From assembly GCA_007692435.1 (NCBI GenBank), contig RECA01000100.1, positions 1 through 42,661 of the forward strand: 42,661 bases of DNA. The letters run 5' to 3'. Position 1 is the first letter of the stretch. Each line of letters opens with the position of its first letter. Below, one piece after another: positions 25,425-38,981 of this stretch. Position numbers and translations under genes: made by a program. This stretch comes from Thioalkalivibrio sp. GTDB lineage: Bacteria; Pseudomonadota; Gammaproteobacteria; Ectothiorhodospirales; Ectothiorhodospiraceae. The notes under the pieces are model-generated. The model saw only the letters and a program-made list of their open reading frames with translations. It ran no database searches and had not been told where the DNA came from.

Positions 25425-25592
25425 GGCTCCTCCTTGTCGTTTGCTCGCTGGATCGGGCCCGGAAGTTTAACGTGAAAAAACCCGCTCCGCCCGCCTCGGG
25501 GACCCGCAGGGCAGAAGAGCGCAGCGTCATCCGCCATGCGGCGGCCGCAATGTCCCGGGGCTCGCGGCAGCCCCAGGCGCCGGCCATGCGGG

Positions 25593-26969
25593 TCAGTTCC
25601 GCTCGGTGGACTGCGCCGGCCAGCTGGTGAACAGGGCGCGCAGGCCGCCCTCGTCGAAGCGCGAGGGATCCACCTTCAGGTAGACCGACGCCTCGCGGGC
25701 ACTCACGCGGGCCTCGCCGACGCCGGCCAGTTCCCCGATCCGGGACTCCAGTTCCGCCGGGGCGGCGCGCCAGGGCGCCGGGAGCCCGTAGGCGCGGTTC
25801 GACAGGTGGCTCGGAGGCACCATGGTGCCGGCAACGACGAGCCAGACCAGCGCCCCCACCAGGCCGAGGGCGAAGACCCCGGTCGGCCCGACGTAGGTCA
25901 TCAACGCACCGCCGAGCACCCCGCCGGCGAAGATGCCGAGGAACTGGCTGGAGGCGAAGACCCCCATCGCAGTGCCCTTCTCGATCACCGGGGCGGTCTT
26001 CGCCACCAGCGAAGGCAGCACCGCCTCGAGCAGGTTGAACGCGGCGAAGAACAGCACAAGCACCACGCCCAGGAGCAGCCAGTGATTCGCGATGGGCAGC
26101 AGCCCCTGCACCACCAGCAACACGGCGATGGCCCCCAGCAGAGAGGGCTTCAGCGCACGCCTGCGCTCGGCCCGGATCACCGCCGGAATCATCAGCGCGA
26201 AGCCCAGCACCAGCACCGGAAGGTAGACCTGGTAGTGCTGCGCCGGAGGCAGTTCGAGACCGGTCACCAGCATCAGCGGGAGCACCAGAAAATTCGCCGC
26301 CAGCGTCATGTGCAGGATGAACACTCCGATGTTCAGCCGCATCAGCTCGCGGTCCCGCAGCACATGCGACAGGCCACCGGGGACCGGAACCATGTCCGGG
26401 TGCGGCAGTGACCGCAGCGGCCGCGGTACCCAGACAAACAGCACCACCAGGGCCACCACGCCCAGGCCCGCCGTCACCCAGAAGATGCCCGAAAGCCCGA
26501 ACCACCGGTCCACGATCGGACCCAGCACCATCGCCGCGCTGAAGCTCAGGCCGATCGAAAGCCCGATCACCGCCAGTGCACGGGTGCGCCGCTCCTCCGT
26601 GATCAGATCGGCGGTGAGGGCCAGCACCACCGCCGCCACTGCCCCCGCACCCTGCAGCGCCCGGCCGAGGATCAGCCCGTACACCGTCTCCGCCAGCGCG
26701 GCCACCACGCTTCCGACGATCAACAGCACCAGGCCCAGCGCAATCAGCGGCCTGCGCCCGATACGGTCGGACAGGATCCCGAACGGAATCTGCAGCAGCG
26801 CCTGCGTGAGCCCGTAGATTCCCAGCGCCATCCCCATCAGGAACGGAGTCGCGCCGGGAAGCACGTCCGAATACAGCACCAGCACCGGCAGCACCATGAA
26901 CAACCCGACCATGCGCACCGCGTAGATCGCGGCAAGCCCGGACGTGGCGCGCAGCTCGGTAGGGGTCAT
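25593..26969 (-). CDS. MFS transporter (YajR-like, with C-terminal ferredoxin-like domain)
   Basis: 12-TM MFS pattern (YAVRMVGLFMVLPVLVLYSDVL...GIYGLTQALLQIPFGILSDRIGRRPLI) plus soluble C-terminus LESRIGELAGVGEARVSAREASVYLKVD. Confidence 0.88.
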   Translation of the reverse strand: MTPTELRATSGLAAIYAVRMVGLFMVLPVLVLYSDVLPGATPFLMGMALGIYGLTQALLQIPFGILSDRIGRRPLIALGLVLLIVGSVVAALAETVYGLILGRALQGAGAVAAVVLALTADLITEERRTRALAVIGLSIGLSFSAAMVLGPIVDRWFGLSGIFWVTAGLGVVALVVLFVWVPRPLRSLPHPDMVPVPGGLSHVLRDRELMRLNIGVFILHMTLAANFLVLPLMLVTGLELPPAQHYQVYLPVLVLGFALMIPAVIRAERRRALKPSLLGAIAVLLVVQGLLPIANHWLLLGVVLVLFFAAFNLLEAVLPSLVAKTAPVIEKGTAMGVFASSQFLGIFAGGVLGGALMTYVGPTGVFALGLVGALVWLVVAGTMVPPSHLSNRAYGLPAPWRAAPAELESRIGELAGVGEARVSAREASVYLKVDPSRFDEGGLRALFTSWPAQSTERN

Positions 26970-27108
26970 GGCCTGTGATCGGTCCTCGCCGGTGCAATGG
27001 TTGCGGAATATTACAGGTAATGAACCCGCAGGGAATGGCACCCTGACGCTGCAGGGGGTCAGCTCTCTGGCCGCGGAGCCCCGGTACCAGGCGGCACCCG
27101 GGGCCGAA

Positions 27109-27220
27109 GAGGACGGTGCCGGGGGAGCCGCCCGCGGGTGTCGGCAGCAGGGATGCTGCCGTCAAGCCTACATGGACGTGTCTACGGCGTCCCGCGGGCG
27201 GCTCCCCCGGCACCGTCCTC
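27109..27220 (+). repeat. Conserved-loop/variable-stem element, copy 3
   Basis: 30-bp perfect inverted repeat 27109-27138/27191-27220 (GAGGACGGTGCCGGGGGAGCCGCCCGCGGG) enclosing a 52-nt loop (27139-27190) that differs from copy 2 at 4 positions. Confidence 0.93.
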
Positions 27221-27308
27221 CCTGGCACTCGCAGGAATCCCGGAACGCATTCACGGCGGTGCTACCATATCGGGTTCGGCACAAGAACCTCACCCACTCG
27301 GGGACAGC

Positions 27309-30182
<2,874 letters not shown>

Positions 30183-30276
30183 GCATCGGTGGCTCGAGCC
30201 CTGCGGGAACGGGCCGGAGCCGTTCCCTGGTGGGCCAAGGGCATCGCGGCCGCACCACGGGGCATCGCCGCTGGAA

Positions 30277-30388
30277 GCCGGGGAGGCGGGTGCCGCAGGG
30301 ACGGGCATTCACCGGCCATGGATGGCCGGTGCATAGCGCCCATGGACGGCTCGAGCGTGCCCGTCCCTGCGGCACCCGCCTCCCCGGC
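30277..30388 (+). repeat. Long stem-loop element, second loop type (same layout as copies 1-3)
   Basis: 31-bp perfect inverted repeat 30277-30307/30358-30388 (GCCGGGGAGGCGGGTGCCGCAGGGACGGGCA). 50-nt loop with inner hairpin ACCGGCC-ATGGAT-GGCCGGT followed by CATGGACG. Confidence 0.9.
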
Positions 30389-30440
30389 CGGCCCCACCCG
30401 CACCAACACCACCGGCACGAACACCACCGGCCGCCAGCAA

Positions 30441-30471
30441 CGAAGAAGCCGGCTCAAGGCCGGCTTCTTCG
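30441..30471. terminator. Hairpin terminator, probably bidirectional (uvrA / rplQ convergence)
   Basis: 13-bp perfect stem CGAAGAAGCCGGC / GCCGGCTTCTTCG with 5-nt loop TCAAG between convergent uvrA and rplQ; T-rich 3' arm. Confidence 0.8.
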
Positions 30472-30493
30472 TTTCAGCGAACGCATTCCGGAC

Positions 30494-30871
30494 TCAGTCG
30501 TCGGCCGACGGCTCCGGACGGTCCAGCAGTTCCACGTAGGCCATCGGCGCGTTGTCGCCGGCCCGGTAACCGCACTTGAGGATGCGGAGGTAGCCACCCG
30601 GGCGCTCCTGGAAACGCGGTCCGAGGTCGGTGAACAGCTTGCCGACCATCTCCTTGTCACGGAGGCGGGCGAAGGCCATGCGGCGGGTATGCACCGAGTC
30701 CGTCTTGCCCAGCGTGATCAGCGGCTCGGCCACCCGGCGCAGTTCCTTGGCCTTGGGCAGCGTCGTCCTGATCAGTTCGTGCCGAAACAGGGACACGGTC
30801 AACGCCTGCAGTGTGGCCTTGCGGTGGGAGCTGTTTCGGCTGAGTTGCCGACCGATATTGCGATGACGCAT
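30494..30871 (-). CDS. rplQ: 50S ribosomal protein L17
   Basis: [56 protein letters not shown]. Confidence 0.97.
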   Translation of the reverse strand: MRHRNIGRQLSRNSSHRKATLQALTVSLFRHELIRTTLPKAKELRRVAEPLITLGKTDSVHTRRMAFARLRDKEMVGKLFTDLGPRFQERPGGYLRILKCGYRAGDNAPMAYVELLDRPEPSADD

Positions 30872-30913
30872 GAGAGTTACCTGATTTTGTCAGTGCGGCC
30901 TGGGCCGTTGTCG

Positions 30914-31900
30914 TTATTCCGTGGTGTCCTGCAGCCCCGGCGGTGGCCAGTTCTCCAGCCGCATGCCCAGGGACAGGCCGTGACTCGCCAGCGTGTCCTT
31001 GATCTCGGTCAGGGACTTCTTGCCGAGGTTTGGCGTGCGCAGCAGCTCCACTTCGGTGCGCTGCACGAGATCACCGATGTGATAGATGTTCTCGGCCTTC
31101 AGGCAATTGGCGGAACGCACCGTGAGCTCGAGCTCGTCGACCGGACGCAGCAGCACCGGATCGACCGGCCCGGCGCCGGGACGGCCGGGCTCGGGCCCGG
31201 TCTCCTTCAGATCGACGAAAGGCGCCAGCTGGCGCTGCAGGATGCCGGCCGCCTGGCGCACCGCGTCGTCCGGGGCGATCGCACCGGTCGTCTCGAGTTC
31301 GAGCACCAGCCGGTCCATGTCGGTCCGCTGGGCAAGACGCGCGCTCTCGACGCGATACGACACCCGGCGGATCGGGCTGAAGCTGGCGTCCAGCATCAGG
31401 CGCCCGATGGTGGTCTCTTCCATGTCCGCCTGCCGGCGCGCAGCGACCGGCTCGTACCCCCGACCCGTGCGCAGGCGCAGCGACATCGCCAGCTCGACGT
31501 TCTTGGTGATCGTCGCGATCACGTGGTCCGGGTTCACCACCTCGACATCGTGATCGAGCTTGATGTCGGCCGCGGTGACCACGCTCGGGCCCTTCTTGCG
31601 CAGCGAGAGCACGGCCTCCTCGCGGCTGTGCATGCGCAGCGAGACACCCTTCAGGTTCAGCAGGATGTCGACGACGTCCTCCTGCACCCCCTCGATCGTG
31701 GAGTACTCGTGCAGCACGCCCTCGATCTCGACCTCGACGATGGCGGCGCCGTTGATCGAGGACAGCAGGACCCGCCGCAGCGCGTTGCCAAGGGTGTGCC
31801 CGAACCCGCGCTCCAGCGGTTCCAGGACCACCTTCGCCTTGCTGCGATTCTCGGCCTCGACCTCGATGTGCTGCTTGTTCACCAGTTCGTTCACTTGCAT
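30914..31900 (-). CDS. rpoA: RNA polymerase alpha subunit
   Basis: [54 protein letters not shown]...[28 protein letters not shown]. Confidence 0.98.
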   Translation of the reverse strand: MQVNELVNKQHIEVEAENRSKAKVVLEPLERGFGHTLGNALRRVLLSSINGAAIVEVEIEGVLHEYSTIEGVQEDVVDILLNLKGVSLRMHSREEAVLSLRKKGPSVVTAADIKLDHDVEVVNPDHVIATITKNVELAMSLRLRTGRGYEPVAARRQADMEETTIGRLMLDASFSPIRRVSYRVESARLAQRTDMDRLVLELETTGAIAPDDAVRQAAGILQRQLAPFVDLKETGPEPGRPGAGPVDPVLLRPVDELELTVRSANCLKAENIYHIGDLVQRTEVELLRTPNLGKKSLTEIKDTLASHGLSLGMRLENWPPPGLQDTTE

Positions 31901-31937
31901 GTGCGCTCCTGCGGACGGGCGTTACGTCGAGTACAGC

Positions 31938-32558
31938 TCACTTCGAGTACAGCTCGACGACCAGCGACTCGTTGATGTCGGCCGGGAGATCGGTACGATC
32001 GGGCAACGCCTTGAACACGCCCTCGAACTTGCTGCTGTCCACCTCGACCCAGCCCGGAAGCCCGGCCTGTTCGGCCAGCGTCAGCGAGTCCCTGATGCGC
32101 ACCTGCTTGCGGGCCTTTTCGCGCACCGAGATCACGTCGGCGGCCGAGACCTGGTAGGACGGGATGTTCACGGTACGGCCGTTGACCAGAATGGCCCGGT
32201 GCGACACCAGCTGCCGCGCCTCGGAACGGGTGCCGCCGAAACCCATGCGGTAGACCACGTTGTCGAGACGCCCCTCGAGCAGCCGCAGGAGGTTCTCCCC
32301 GGTCGAGCCCTTCAGGCGCGAGGCCTCCTTGTAGTAGTTGCGGAACTGCTTCTCGAGCACCCCGTAGGTGCGGCGCAGCTTCTGCTTCTCGCGCAGCTGC
32401 ACGCCGTAGTCGGAGAGGCGCGTGCGCCGATCCCCGTGCTGTCCCGGCGCCTTGTCCAGCTTGCACTTGGTCTCCAGGGCGCGCGCCCGGCTCTTGAGGC
32501 CGAGGTCGGCTCCCTCGCGGCGGCTCAGCTTGCACTTCGGTCCAATATAACGGGCCAT
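31938..32558 (-). CDS. rpsD: 30S ribosomal protein S4
   Basis: [24 protein letters not shown]...[32 protein letters not shown]. Confidence 0.97.
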   Translation of the reverse strand: MARYIGPKCKLSRREGADLGLKSRARALETKCKLDKAPGQHGDRRTRLSDYGVQLREKQKLRRTYGVLEKQFRNYYKEASRLKGSTGENLLRLLEGRLDNVVYRMGFGGTRSEARQLVSHRAILVNGRTVNIPSYQVSAADVISVREKARKQVRIRDSLTLAEQAGLPGWVEVDSSKFEGVFKALPDRTDLPADINESLVVELYSK

Positions 32559-32577
32559 GAATCAACTCCGGATCGGT

Positions 32578-32967
32578 TCAGACACGCCGCTTCTTCGGCG
32601 GACGGCAGCCGTTGTGCGGAATGGGGGTGATGTCGCTGATGTTCGTGATCTTGAATCCCACGTTGTTCAGCGCGCGCACCGCGGATTCCCGCCCCGGACC
32701 CGGTCCCCTCACGAGCACCTCCAGGTTCTTCACACCGTGCTCCTGTGCGGCGGACCCCGCCCGCTCCGCGGCAACCTGTGCGGCGAAGGGCGTGGACTTG
32801 CGCGAGCCACGGAAACCGGAACCACCGGAGGTCGCCCAGCTCAGCGTGTTGCCCTGGCGGTCGGTGATGGTGATGATCGTGTTGTTGAAGGAGGCAAAGA
32901 TGTGCGCCACCCCTTCGGCCACGTTCTTGCGGACCTTTTTCTTGGTCTTGGATTGCGGTTGTGCCAT
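32578..32967 (-). CDS. rpsK: 30S ribosomal protein S11
   Basis: [46 protein letters not shown]...RPPKKRRV. Confidence 0.97.
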   Translation of the reverse strand: MAQPQSKTKKKVRKNVAEGVAHIFASFNNTIITITDRQGNTLSWATSGGSGFRGSRKSTPFAAQVAAERAGSAAQEHGVKNLEVLVRGPGPGRESAVRALNNVGFKITNISDITPIPHNGCRPPKKRRV

Positions 32968-32986
32968 TGACTAAATCCCAGAAAGA

Positions 32987-33343
32987 TTACTTGCGAATCG
33001 GGCGACGGGGTCCCTTGCGGGTACGCGCGTTGGTGCGGGTCCGCTGGCCGCGCAGCGGCAGACCACGACGGTGCCGCAGACCCCGGTAGCAACCCAGGTC
33101 CATCAGCCGCTTGATGTTCATGCTGACCTCGCGCCGCAGGTCGCCCTCGACAGGAACCCGGCCAACCTCCGCGCGCAGACTCTCGACTTCGGCATCGGTC
33201 AGGTCGCGCACCTTGATGTCCTCGCGAACACCTGCGGCATTGCAGATCTGCCGGGCGCGGGTCCTACCGATGCCGTAGATCGCCGTGAGCGCGATTACGG
33301 TGTGCTTCTGGTCTGGAATATTGATACCAGCGACGCGAGCCAT
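32987..33343 (-). CDS. rpsM: 30S ribosomal protein S13
   Basis: [39 protein letters not shown]...[28 protein letters not shown]. Confidence 0.97.
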   Translation of the reverse strand: MARVAGINIPDQKHTVIALTAIYGIGRTRARQICNAAGVREDIKVRDLTDAEVESLRAEVGRVPVEGDLRREVSMNIKRLMDLGCYRGLRHRRGLPLRGQRTRTNARTRKGPRRPIRK

Positions 33344-33376
33344 CCAACATCTCCATCAAATTCGGCAAAGCCGATT

Positions 33377-33405
33377 ATTATAGCCAAAGACAACCATGTA
33401 CTCAA
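33377..33405 (-). promoter_or_regulatory. Candidate sigma-70 promoter of the alpha operon (rpsM-rpsK-rpsD-rpoA-rplQ)
   Basis: Minus strand: TTGAGT (33405-33400), 17-bp spacer, TATAAT (33382-33377), in an unusually AT-rich gap between rpmJ and rpsM. Confidence 0.75.
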
Positions 33406-33413
33406 GTACCTGC

Positions 33414-33527
33414 TCAGCCCTGGCGCTGCTTGTGGCGCGGGTCGCTACAGATCACACGAACCACGCCATGACGCCGGATCAGCTTGCAGTTGCGGCAGAT
33501 CGGCTTCACTGATGCCCTAACCTTCAT
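33414..33527 (-). CDS. rpmJ: 50S ribosomal protein L36 (not in the supplied ORF track because it is short)
   Basis: Hand translation [37 protein letters not shown]; Cys/His zinc pattern; expected position between secY and rpsM. Confidence 0.96.
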   Translation of the reverse strand: MKVRASVKPICRNCKLIRRHGVVRVICSDPRHKQRQG

Positions 33528-33573
33528 TTCTTCTCTCTCCAAAAAACTGGCGGCCAGACCTGGCGGCCAAAGA

Positions 33574-34917
33574 CTAGCGAATGTTGCTGCCGCCGTAACC
33601 CTTCAGATTCGCCTTGCGCATCAGGCCCTCGTACTGGTGCGACATCAGGTGCGCCTGAAGCTGCGACATGAAGTCCATCGTCACGATCACGATGATCAGC
33701 AGCGAGGTGCCACCGAAATAGAACGGCACGTTCCAGTACAGGATCAGGAATTCCGGCAGCAGACAGACCGCGGTGATGTAGGCCGCGCCCACGGCCGTCA
33801 GCCGCGTCATCACGCCGTCGATGAACCGCTCGGTCTGCACGCCGGGACGGATTCCCGGTACGAATGCGCCCTGCTTCTTCAGGTTCTCCGCCGTCTCGCG
33901 GGAGTTGAACACCAGCGCGGTGTAGAAGAAACAGAAGAAGATGATCGCCGCCGCATAGAACGTCACGTACAGCGGCTGCCCGGGCGCAAGGGTGGTCGAG
34001 ATCTCCCGGAGCCACCCCATTCCCTCCGCCTGGCCGAACCACTGCCCCAGCGTTGCCGGGAACAGGATGATACTCGATGCAAAGATCGGGGGAATCACGC
34101 CCGCCATGTTGAGCTTCAGCGGCAGGTGGCTGGACTGGCCACCGATCACCTTGCGCCCCACCTGTCGCTTCGCGTAATTGATCGTGATGCGCCGCTGTCC
34201 GCGCTCGACGAAGACCACGAAGGCGGTCACGGCAAGCGCCAGCACCAGCAGGATGACCACGAAGGCCGCGGCGAGTTCACCCGTGCGCGCGAGTTCCAGC
34301 GTCCCGCCGATCGCGGCCGGCAGCCCCGCGACAATGCCCGCGAAGATGATGATCGAGATGCCGTTACCGACGCCGCGCTCGGTGATCTGCTCGCCCAGCC
34401 AGACCAGGAACATCGTCCCGGTGACCAGCGACACGACCACCGTCGGAATGAAGATGTGGGTCGGTGTCAGCGCCATCGGCATGCCCTGGATGGTCTGCCC
34501 GCTGAGCGCCACCGAGATACCGATACTCTGGAACAGCGCCAGAAACACCGTGCCGTAGCGGGTGTACTGGGTGATCTTCCGGCGACCGGACTCCCCTTCC
34601 TTCTTCAGCTGCTGCAGGTACGGCACCGTCGCCGCCAGCAGCTGCATGATGATCGCCGAGGAAATGTAGGGCATCACGCCGAGTGCGAAGATCGACAGCC
34701 GCTCCAGCGCTCCGCCCGAGAACATGTTGAACATGTCCAGGATCGTGCCGCTGTGCTGCTCGAAGAAGCTCGCGACCGCGACCGGGTTGATCCCGGGCAC
34801 TGGAATGAAGGTGCCGATGCGGTAGACGATCAGCGCACCCAGCACGAACAGCAGACGCTGGCGGAGTTCGGAAAACCCCGTCAGTCCGCCACCTTTCGCT
34901 GTCGCTCCCCGGGCCAT
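33574..34917 (-). CDS. secY: Preprotein translocase subunit SecY
   Basis: [29 protein letters not shown]...[32 protein letters not shown]...VEISTT-type TM pattern. Confidence 0.97.
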   Translation of the reverse strand: MARGATAKGGGLTGFSELRQRLLFVLGALIVYRIGTFIPVPGINPVAVASFFEQHSGTILDMFNMFSGGALERLSIFALGVMPYISSAIIMQLLAATVPYLQQLKKEGESGRRKITQYTRYGTVFLALFQSIGISVALSGQTIQGMPMALTPTHIFIPTVVVSLVTGTMFLVWLGEQITERGVGNGISIIIFAGIVAGLPAAIGGTLELARTGELAAAFVVILLVLALAVTAFVVFVERGQRRITINYAKRQVGRKVIGGQSSHLPLKLNMAGVIPPIFASSIILFPATLGQWFGQAEGMGWLREISTTLAPGQPLYVTFYAAAIIFFCFFYTALVFNSRETAENLKKQGAFVPGIRPGVQTERFIDGVMTRLTAVGAAYITAVCLLPEFLILYWNVPFYFGGTSLLIIVIVTMDFMSQLQAHLMSHQYEGLMRKANLKGYGGSNIR

Positions 34918-34919
34918 CG

Positions 34920-35351
34920 TTACTCCTCGACACGCCCGCCGGCGGCCTCGATCGCGGACCGGGCACCCGCGGTGACCGCAACGCCGCGCAGCACGCAGGG
35001 CTTCTCAAGCGTGCCGGAGACGAAGACCTTGGCCCGCTCCGCGGTGACCGGAACCAGACCGGCGGCCTTCAGGGACTCCAGGGTTACCTCGCCTTCCATC
35101 CGCGCGAGTTCGTGCAGACGCACCTCGGCTGTGCGCAGCGGGGTCCGGGAGCGGAAACCGACCTTCGGCAGACGGCGCTGGAGCGGCATCTGGCCGCCTT
35201 CGAAGCCCACCTTGTGGTAGCCGCCGGAGCGGGACTTCTGTCCCTTGTGACCGCGACCGGAGGTCTTGCCGAGGCCGGAACCGATACCCCGGCCGACGCG
35301 CTTGGCCTTGCTTCGGGAGCCCGGGGTGGGAAGCAGTTCGTTCATGCGCAT
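34920..35351 (-). CDS. rplO: 50S ribosomal protein L15
   Basis: [44 protein letters not shown]. Confidence 0.97.
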   Translation of the reverse strand: MRMNELLPTPGSRSKAKRVGRGIGSGLGKTSGRGHKGQKSRSGGYHKVGFEGGQMPLQRRLPKVGFRSRTPLRTAEVRLHELARMEGEVTLESLKAAGLVPVTAERAKVFVSGTLEKPCVLRGVAVTAGARSAIEAAGGRVEE

Positions 35352-35353
35352 GA

Positions 35354-35533
35354 TCAGGCCTCCTCGACCTTCAGCAGGTACGCCACCTTGCGCACCATGC
35401 CCAGATTCTCCGGCGTGGCCTCGACCACGGAGGTGCTCTGCGTCTTGCGCAGGCCGAGCCCCCGGACGCAGGCCTTGTGGTTGGCCAGTCGGCCCGCTGT
35501 GGAGCGGACCAGCGTGAGCTTGAGCTTGTTCAT
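35354..35533 (-). CDS. rpmD: 50S ribosomal protein L30
   Basis: [59 protein letters not shown]. Confidence 0.96.
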   Translation of the reverse strand: MNKLKLTLVRSTAGRLANHKACVRGLGLRKTQSTSVVEATPENLGMVRKVAYLLKVEEA

Positions 35534-35535
35534 GT

Positions 35536-36042
35536 TCAACCCGTGATCTCTTCGAGGGTCTTGCCGCGCTTCGCGGCGACCATTTCGGGATCGTCCACGG
35601 CCGCAAGGCCGTTGATCGTCGCCTGCACCACATTGATCGGGTTGCGCGAGCCGACGCACTTCGCGAGCACGTTGCGCACCCCGGCCACCTCGAGTACCGC
35701 ACGCATCGCGCCGCCGGCAATCACGCCCGTTCCCTCGGAGGCCGGCTGCATGTACACGCTGGCCGCGCCATGATAGCCCTTCACCGCGAAGTGCAGGGTT
35801 CCCTCGTTCAGCGGGACGGAGGTCATGTTCTGACGTGCCTGCTGCATCGCCTTCTGGATCGCCAGCGGCACCTCGCGCGCCTTGCCGTATCCGTAGCCGA
35901 CCCGCCCGGCACCGTCACCGACCACGGTCAGCGCGGCGAAGCGGAACTGGCGCCCGCCCTTGACCACCTTCGCGACCCGATTGACGCTGATCAGTTTTTC
36001 CTGCAGCCCGTCCGTGGCTTCGCTTGATTCGTTACGTGGCAT
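35536..36042 (-). CDS. rpsE: 30S ribosomal protein S5
   Basis: [53 protein letters not shown]. Confidence 0.97.
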   Translation of the reverse strand: MPRNESSEATDGLQEKLISVNRVAKVVKGGRQFRFAALTVVGDGAGRVGYGYGKAREVPLAIQKAMQQARQNMTSVPLNEGTLHFAVKGYHGAASVYMQPASEGTGVIAGGAMRAVLEVAGVRNVLAKCVGSRNPINVVQATINGLAAVDDPEMVAAKRGKTLEEITG

Positions 36043-36069
36043 TGCTCTCTCCGGTGAAATCGGGTCCGA

Positions 36070-36423
36070 TCAGAAGTGCAGGCCGCCTTCGCGGGCGGCC
36101 TCGGCCAACGCCTGCACGCGGCCGTGATAGCGGAATCCCGCGCGGTCGAAGGCGACCTTCTCGATCCCGGCGGCACGCGCTCGCTCGGCGATGAGCTGAC
36201 CGACCCGTGCCGCGGCCTCCGTGTTGCCGGTGTACCCGAGATCGCCGCGGACCCCGGACTCGACCGTGGACGCAGCCGCAAGCACCGCGTCGCCGCTCGG
36301 CGCAACGACCTGCGCGTAGATGTGGCGGGGGGTCCGGTGCACGCACAGACGGTGCACGCCCAGTTCCCGGATCTTGTACCGCGCGCGGCGCGCCCTTCTG
36401 AGTCTCGACTCTTTCTTGTCCAC
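36070..36423 (-). CDS. rplR: 50S ribosomal protein L18
   Basis: [40 protein letters not shown]. Confidence 0.97.
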   Translation of the reverse strand: MDKKESRLRRARRARYKIRELGVHRLCVHRTPRHIYAQVVAPSGDAVLAAASTVESGVRGDLGYTGNTEAAARVGQLIAERARAAGIEKVAFDRAGFRYHGRVQALAEAAREGGLHF

Positions 36424-36432
36424 GGTTATACC

Positions 36433-36963
36433 CTACTTCTTCTTGGCTTCTTTACGCAGAATGCGCTCGCCCTTGTACTTGACGCCCTTGCCCTTGTAGG
36501 GCTCCGGCGGACGGAAGCCGCGGATGTTCGCAGCGACCTGGCCGACCTGCTGGCAGTCATGCCCCTTGACCACGATCTCCGTCTGGCTCGGCGTTTCGAT
36601 GGTGACGCCGTCCGGGATGTCGAACGCGATCGGGTGGGAGAAGCCCAGCGACAGGTTCAGCACCCTGCCCTGCGCCTGCGCCCGGTATCCGACGCCCACG
36701 AGCTCCAGCCCGCGCTCGAAGCCCTGGCTCACGCCGTGCACGTGGTTCCCCAGCACCGAGCGGATGGTCCCGGCCAGGGCGGCGTTATCGGCGTTGGCCG
36801 CCGGCGACACCCTGGCGACATTGTCCTCGATGGACACCTCTACCGCTTCAGGGCAGCGCATGCTGATCTCGCCCTTCGGGCCCTTCACCGTGATTTCCTG
36901 CCCGCTCATCTGCATCGACACTCCGGCCGGCAGGTCCAGCGGTCTTTTTGCTACCCGAGACAT
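36433..36963 (-). CDS. rplF: 50S ribosomal protein L6
   Basis: [35 protein letters not shown]...[29 protein letters not shown]. Confidence 0.97.
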   Translation of the reverse strand: MSRVAKRPLDLPAGVSMQMSGQEITVKGPKGEISMRCPEAVEVSIEDNVARVSPAANADNAALAGTIRSVLGNHVHGVSQGFERGLELVGVGYRAQAQGRVLNLSLGFSHPIAFDIPDGVTIETPSQTEIVVKGHDCQQVGQVAANIRGFRPPEPYKGKGVKYKGERILRKEAKKK

Positions 36964-36973
36964 GACAATTCCC

Positions 36974-37366
36974 TCAGTAGATCTTGCAGAGCACTTCGCC
37001 GCCCTGCCCAAGGGCCCGCGCCGCACGATCGGTCATCACCCCTTGCGAGGTGGAGATGACCGCGACGCCGAGACCCGCGTTGATTCTCGGAAGCTCGTCC
37101 GTGCCACGGTAGATCCGCAGGCCCGGACGGCTGATGCGCTCGATGTTCTGGATCACGCCGCGCCCCTGGAAATACTTCAGCGTCACGCGCAGCTGCTTCG
37201 CCGCACCCTCGCCCTCGGTCACGACGTCGGCGACGTAGCCCTCGTCCGCGAAGACCTTCAGGATGGCCTCCTTGGTGCGGCTGTAGGGCATGGCCACGGT
37301 CTTTTTTTCCGCCCGCTGGGCATTCCGCACCCGGGTCAGCAGGTCGGCAATCGGATCGGTCATCAT
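36974..37366 (-). CDS. rpsH: 30S ribosomal protein S8
   Basis: [39 protein letters not shown]...[31 protein letters not shown]. Confidence 0.97.
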   Translation of the reverse strand: MMTDPIADLLTRVRNAQRAEKKTVAMPYSRTKEAILKVFADEGYVADVVTEGEGAAKQLRVTLKYFQGRGVIQNIERISRPGLRIYRGTDELPRINAGLGVAVISTSQGVMTDRAARALGQGGEVLCKIY

Positions 37367-37379
37367 GATTCTGTTCTCC

Positions 37380-37685
37380 TTACCAACTTGCCTTGCGAAG
37401 TCCCGGGATCTCGCCGCGCATCGCGAATTCGCGCAGCTTGTTGCGGCCGAGGCCAAAGCGGCGGTAGTAGCCCTTCGGGCGGCCGGTGACACCACAGCGG
37501 TTGCGCTTGCGCACCGGGCTCGAGTCGCGAGGCAGCTTCTGCAGGGCCTGCATGGCCGCCATGCGCTCCTCGCCAGGCAGGGCCTCGTCCAGGACCTTCG
37601 CCTTGAGCTCGGCCCGGCGCGCCGCGTATTTCTGCACCAGCCTTGCGCGCTTCTGCTCGCGCATCATCATCGAAACCTTTGCCAT
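37380..37685 (-). CDS. rpsN: 30S ribosomal protein S14 (long, non-zinc form)
   Basis: [24 protein letters not shown]...[41 protein letters not shown]. Confidence 0.96.
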   Translation of the reverse strand: MAKVSMMMREQKRARLVQKYAARRAELKAKVLDEALPGEERMAAMQALQKLPRDSSPVRKRNRCGVTGRPKGYYRRFGLGRNKLREFAMRGEIPGLRKASW

Positions 37686-37702
37686 TTCTCGGAAACCTCG
37701 GG

Positions 37703-38242
37703 TTACGTCCGGAAGGGGAAGCGGAAGGCCTCGAGCAGCGCCTTCGCCTCCTCGTCGCTCTTTGCGTTGGTGGTGATGGTGATGTCCATGCCGCGGATCT
37801 TGTCGATGCGGTCGTAGTCGATCTCCGGGAAGATGATCTGCTCCTTCACACCCAGGCTGTAGTTGCCGCGGCCATCGAAGGCCCGCGGGCTGAAGCCGCG
37901 AAAGTCACGGACGCGCGGAATCGCGACGCTGATCAGCCGGTCGAGAAACTCGTACATGCGCCCGCGCCGCAGCGTCACCTTGCAGCCGATCGGATACCCG
38001 TCGCGGATCTTGAAGGCGGCGATGGACTTCCTCGCCTTGGTCACCACGGGCTTCTGTCCGGCAATCGCGGTCATGTCCGACAGGGCATGATCGATCACCT
38101 TCTTGTCGGCAACCGCGTCGCCCAGCCCCATGTTCAGCGTGATCTTGGTGATCCGGGGGACCTCCATCACGTTCGCGTACTGGAATCTCTCCTTCAGGGC
38201 CGGGACCACCGACTCGAGGTACTCTGTTCTCAAACGTTCCAT
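37703..38242 (-). CDS. rplE: 50S ribosomal protein L5
   Basis: [44 protein letters not shown]...[33 protein letters not shown]. Confidence 0.97.
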   Translation of the reverse strand: MERLRTEYLESVVPALKERFQYANVMEVPRITKITLNMGLGDAVADKKVIDHALSDMTAIAGQKPVVTKARKSIAAFKIRDGYPIGCKVTLRRGRMYEFLDRLISVAIPRVRDFRGFSPRAFDGRGNYSLGVKEQIIFPEIDYDRIDKIRGMDITITTNAKSDEEAKALLEAFRFPFRT

Positions 38243-38258
38243 GGCTCTCATTCCGCCC

Positions 38259-38576
38259 TTATACGTCGACGACTTCGCCGTTCGAGCGGAACACCCGAAC
38301 CTTGCGACCGTCTTCGAGGGTCTTGAAGGAAACCCGGTCACCCTTCGCGGCGGCCGGATTGAACAACATCACATTGGACACATGGATCGGCATCTCCTTC
38401 TCGATGATGCCGCCAGTGCGACCCATGTTCGGGTTCGGCTTCTGGTGCTTCTTCACCATATTGATGTTCTGGACCAGCACACGACTGTCCGGGAAGACCC
38501 GCAGCACGGTGCCACGGCGTCCCTTGTCCTTGCCGGTGATGATCGTCACATCATCGCCCTTGCGAATCTTATTCAT
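38259..38576 (-). CDS. rplX: 50S ribosomal protein L24
   Basis: [49 protein letters not shown]. Confidence 0.97.
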   Translation of the reverse strand: MNKIRKGDDVTIITGKDKGRRGTVLRVFPDSRVLVQNINMVKKHQKPNPNMGRTGGIIEKEMPIHVSNVMLFNPAAAKGDRVSFKTLEDGRKVRVFRSNGEVVDV

Positions 38577-38583
38577 GCCTGCC

Positions 38584-38952
38584 TCACAAGACTTCGGGTG
38601 CCAGCGAGATGATCTTCATGAACTTCTCGCCGCGCAGTTCACGGGTCACGGGCCCGAAGATCCGGGTACCGATCGGTTGCAGCTGGTTGTTCAGCAGCAC
38701 CGCGGCGTTGCGGTCGAAGCGGATCACCGAACCGTCGGGACGGCGCACCCCGGAGGCGGTGCGGACGACGACCGCGCTGTAGACCTCGCCCTTCCGGACC
38801 TTGCCGCGCGGAATCGCGTCCTTCACGCTCACCTTGATCACGTCACCGACGCGTGCGTACCGGCGATGCGACCCGCCCAGCACCTTGATGCACTGCACCC
38901 GGCGGGCGCCGCTGTTGTCGGCGGCCTCGAGAACGGTCTGCATTTGAATCAT
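38584..38952 (-). CDS. rplN: 50S ribosomal protein L14
   Basis: [65 protein letters not shown]. Confidence 0.97.
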   Translation of the reverse strand: MIQMQTVLEAADNSGARRVQCIKVLGGSHRRYARVGDVIKVSVKDAIPRGKVRKGEVYSAVVVRTASGVRRPDGSVIRFDRNAAVLLNNQLQPIGTRIFGPVTRELRGEKFMKIISLAPEVL

Positions 38953-38981
38953 GACTAATTCTCCAACGAATGGGCGCCGGG

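Noticed and set aside
25475-25515. Rho-independent terminator for the MFS gene (T6 tract on the minus strand)
   Set aside because: T6 tract is present but only a weak (about 4 bp) stem could be drawn upstream; not convincing.
33547-33569. Direct repeat CTGGCGGCCA x2 between secY and rpmJ
   Set aside because: Only two 10-bp copies in a short gap; no pairing potential and likely chance.
33484-35220. 578-aa plus-strand ORF antisense to secY/rplO
   Set aside because: Antisense shadow of confirmed ribosomal/secretion genes; low-complexity RHQD-rich product.
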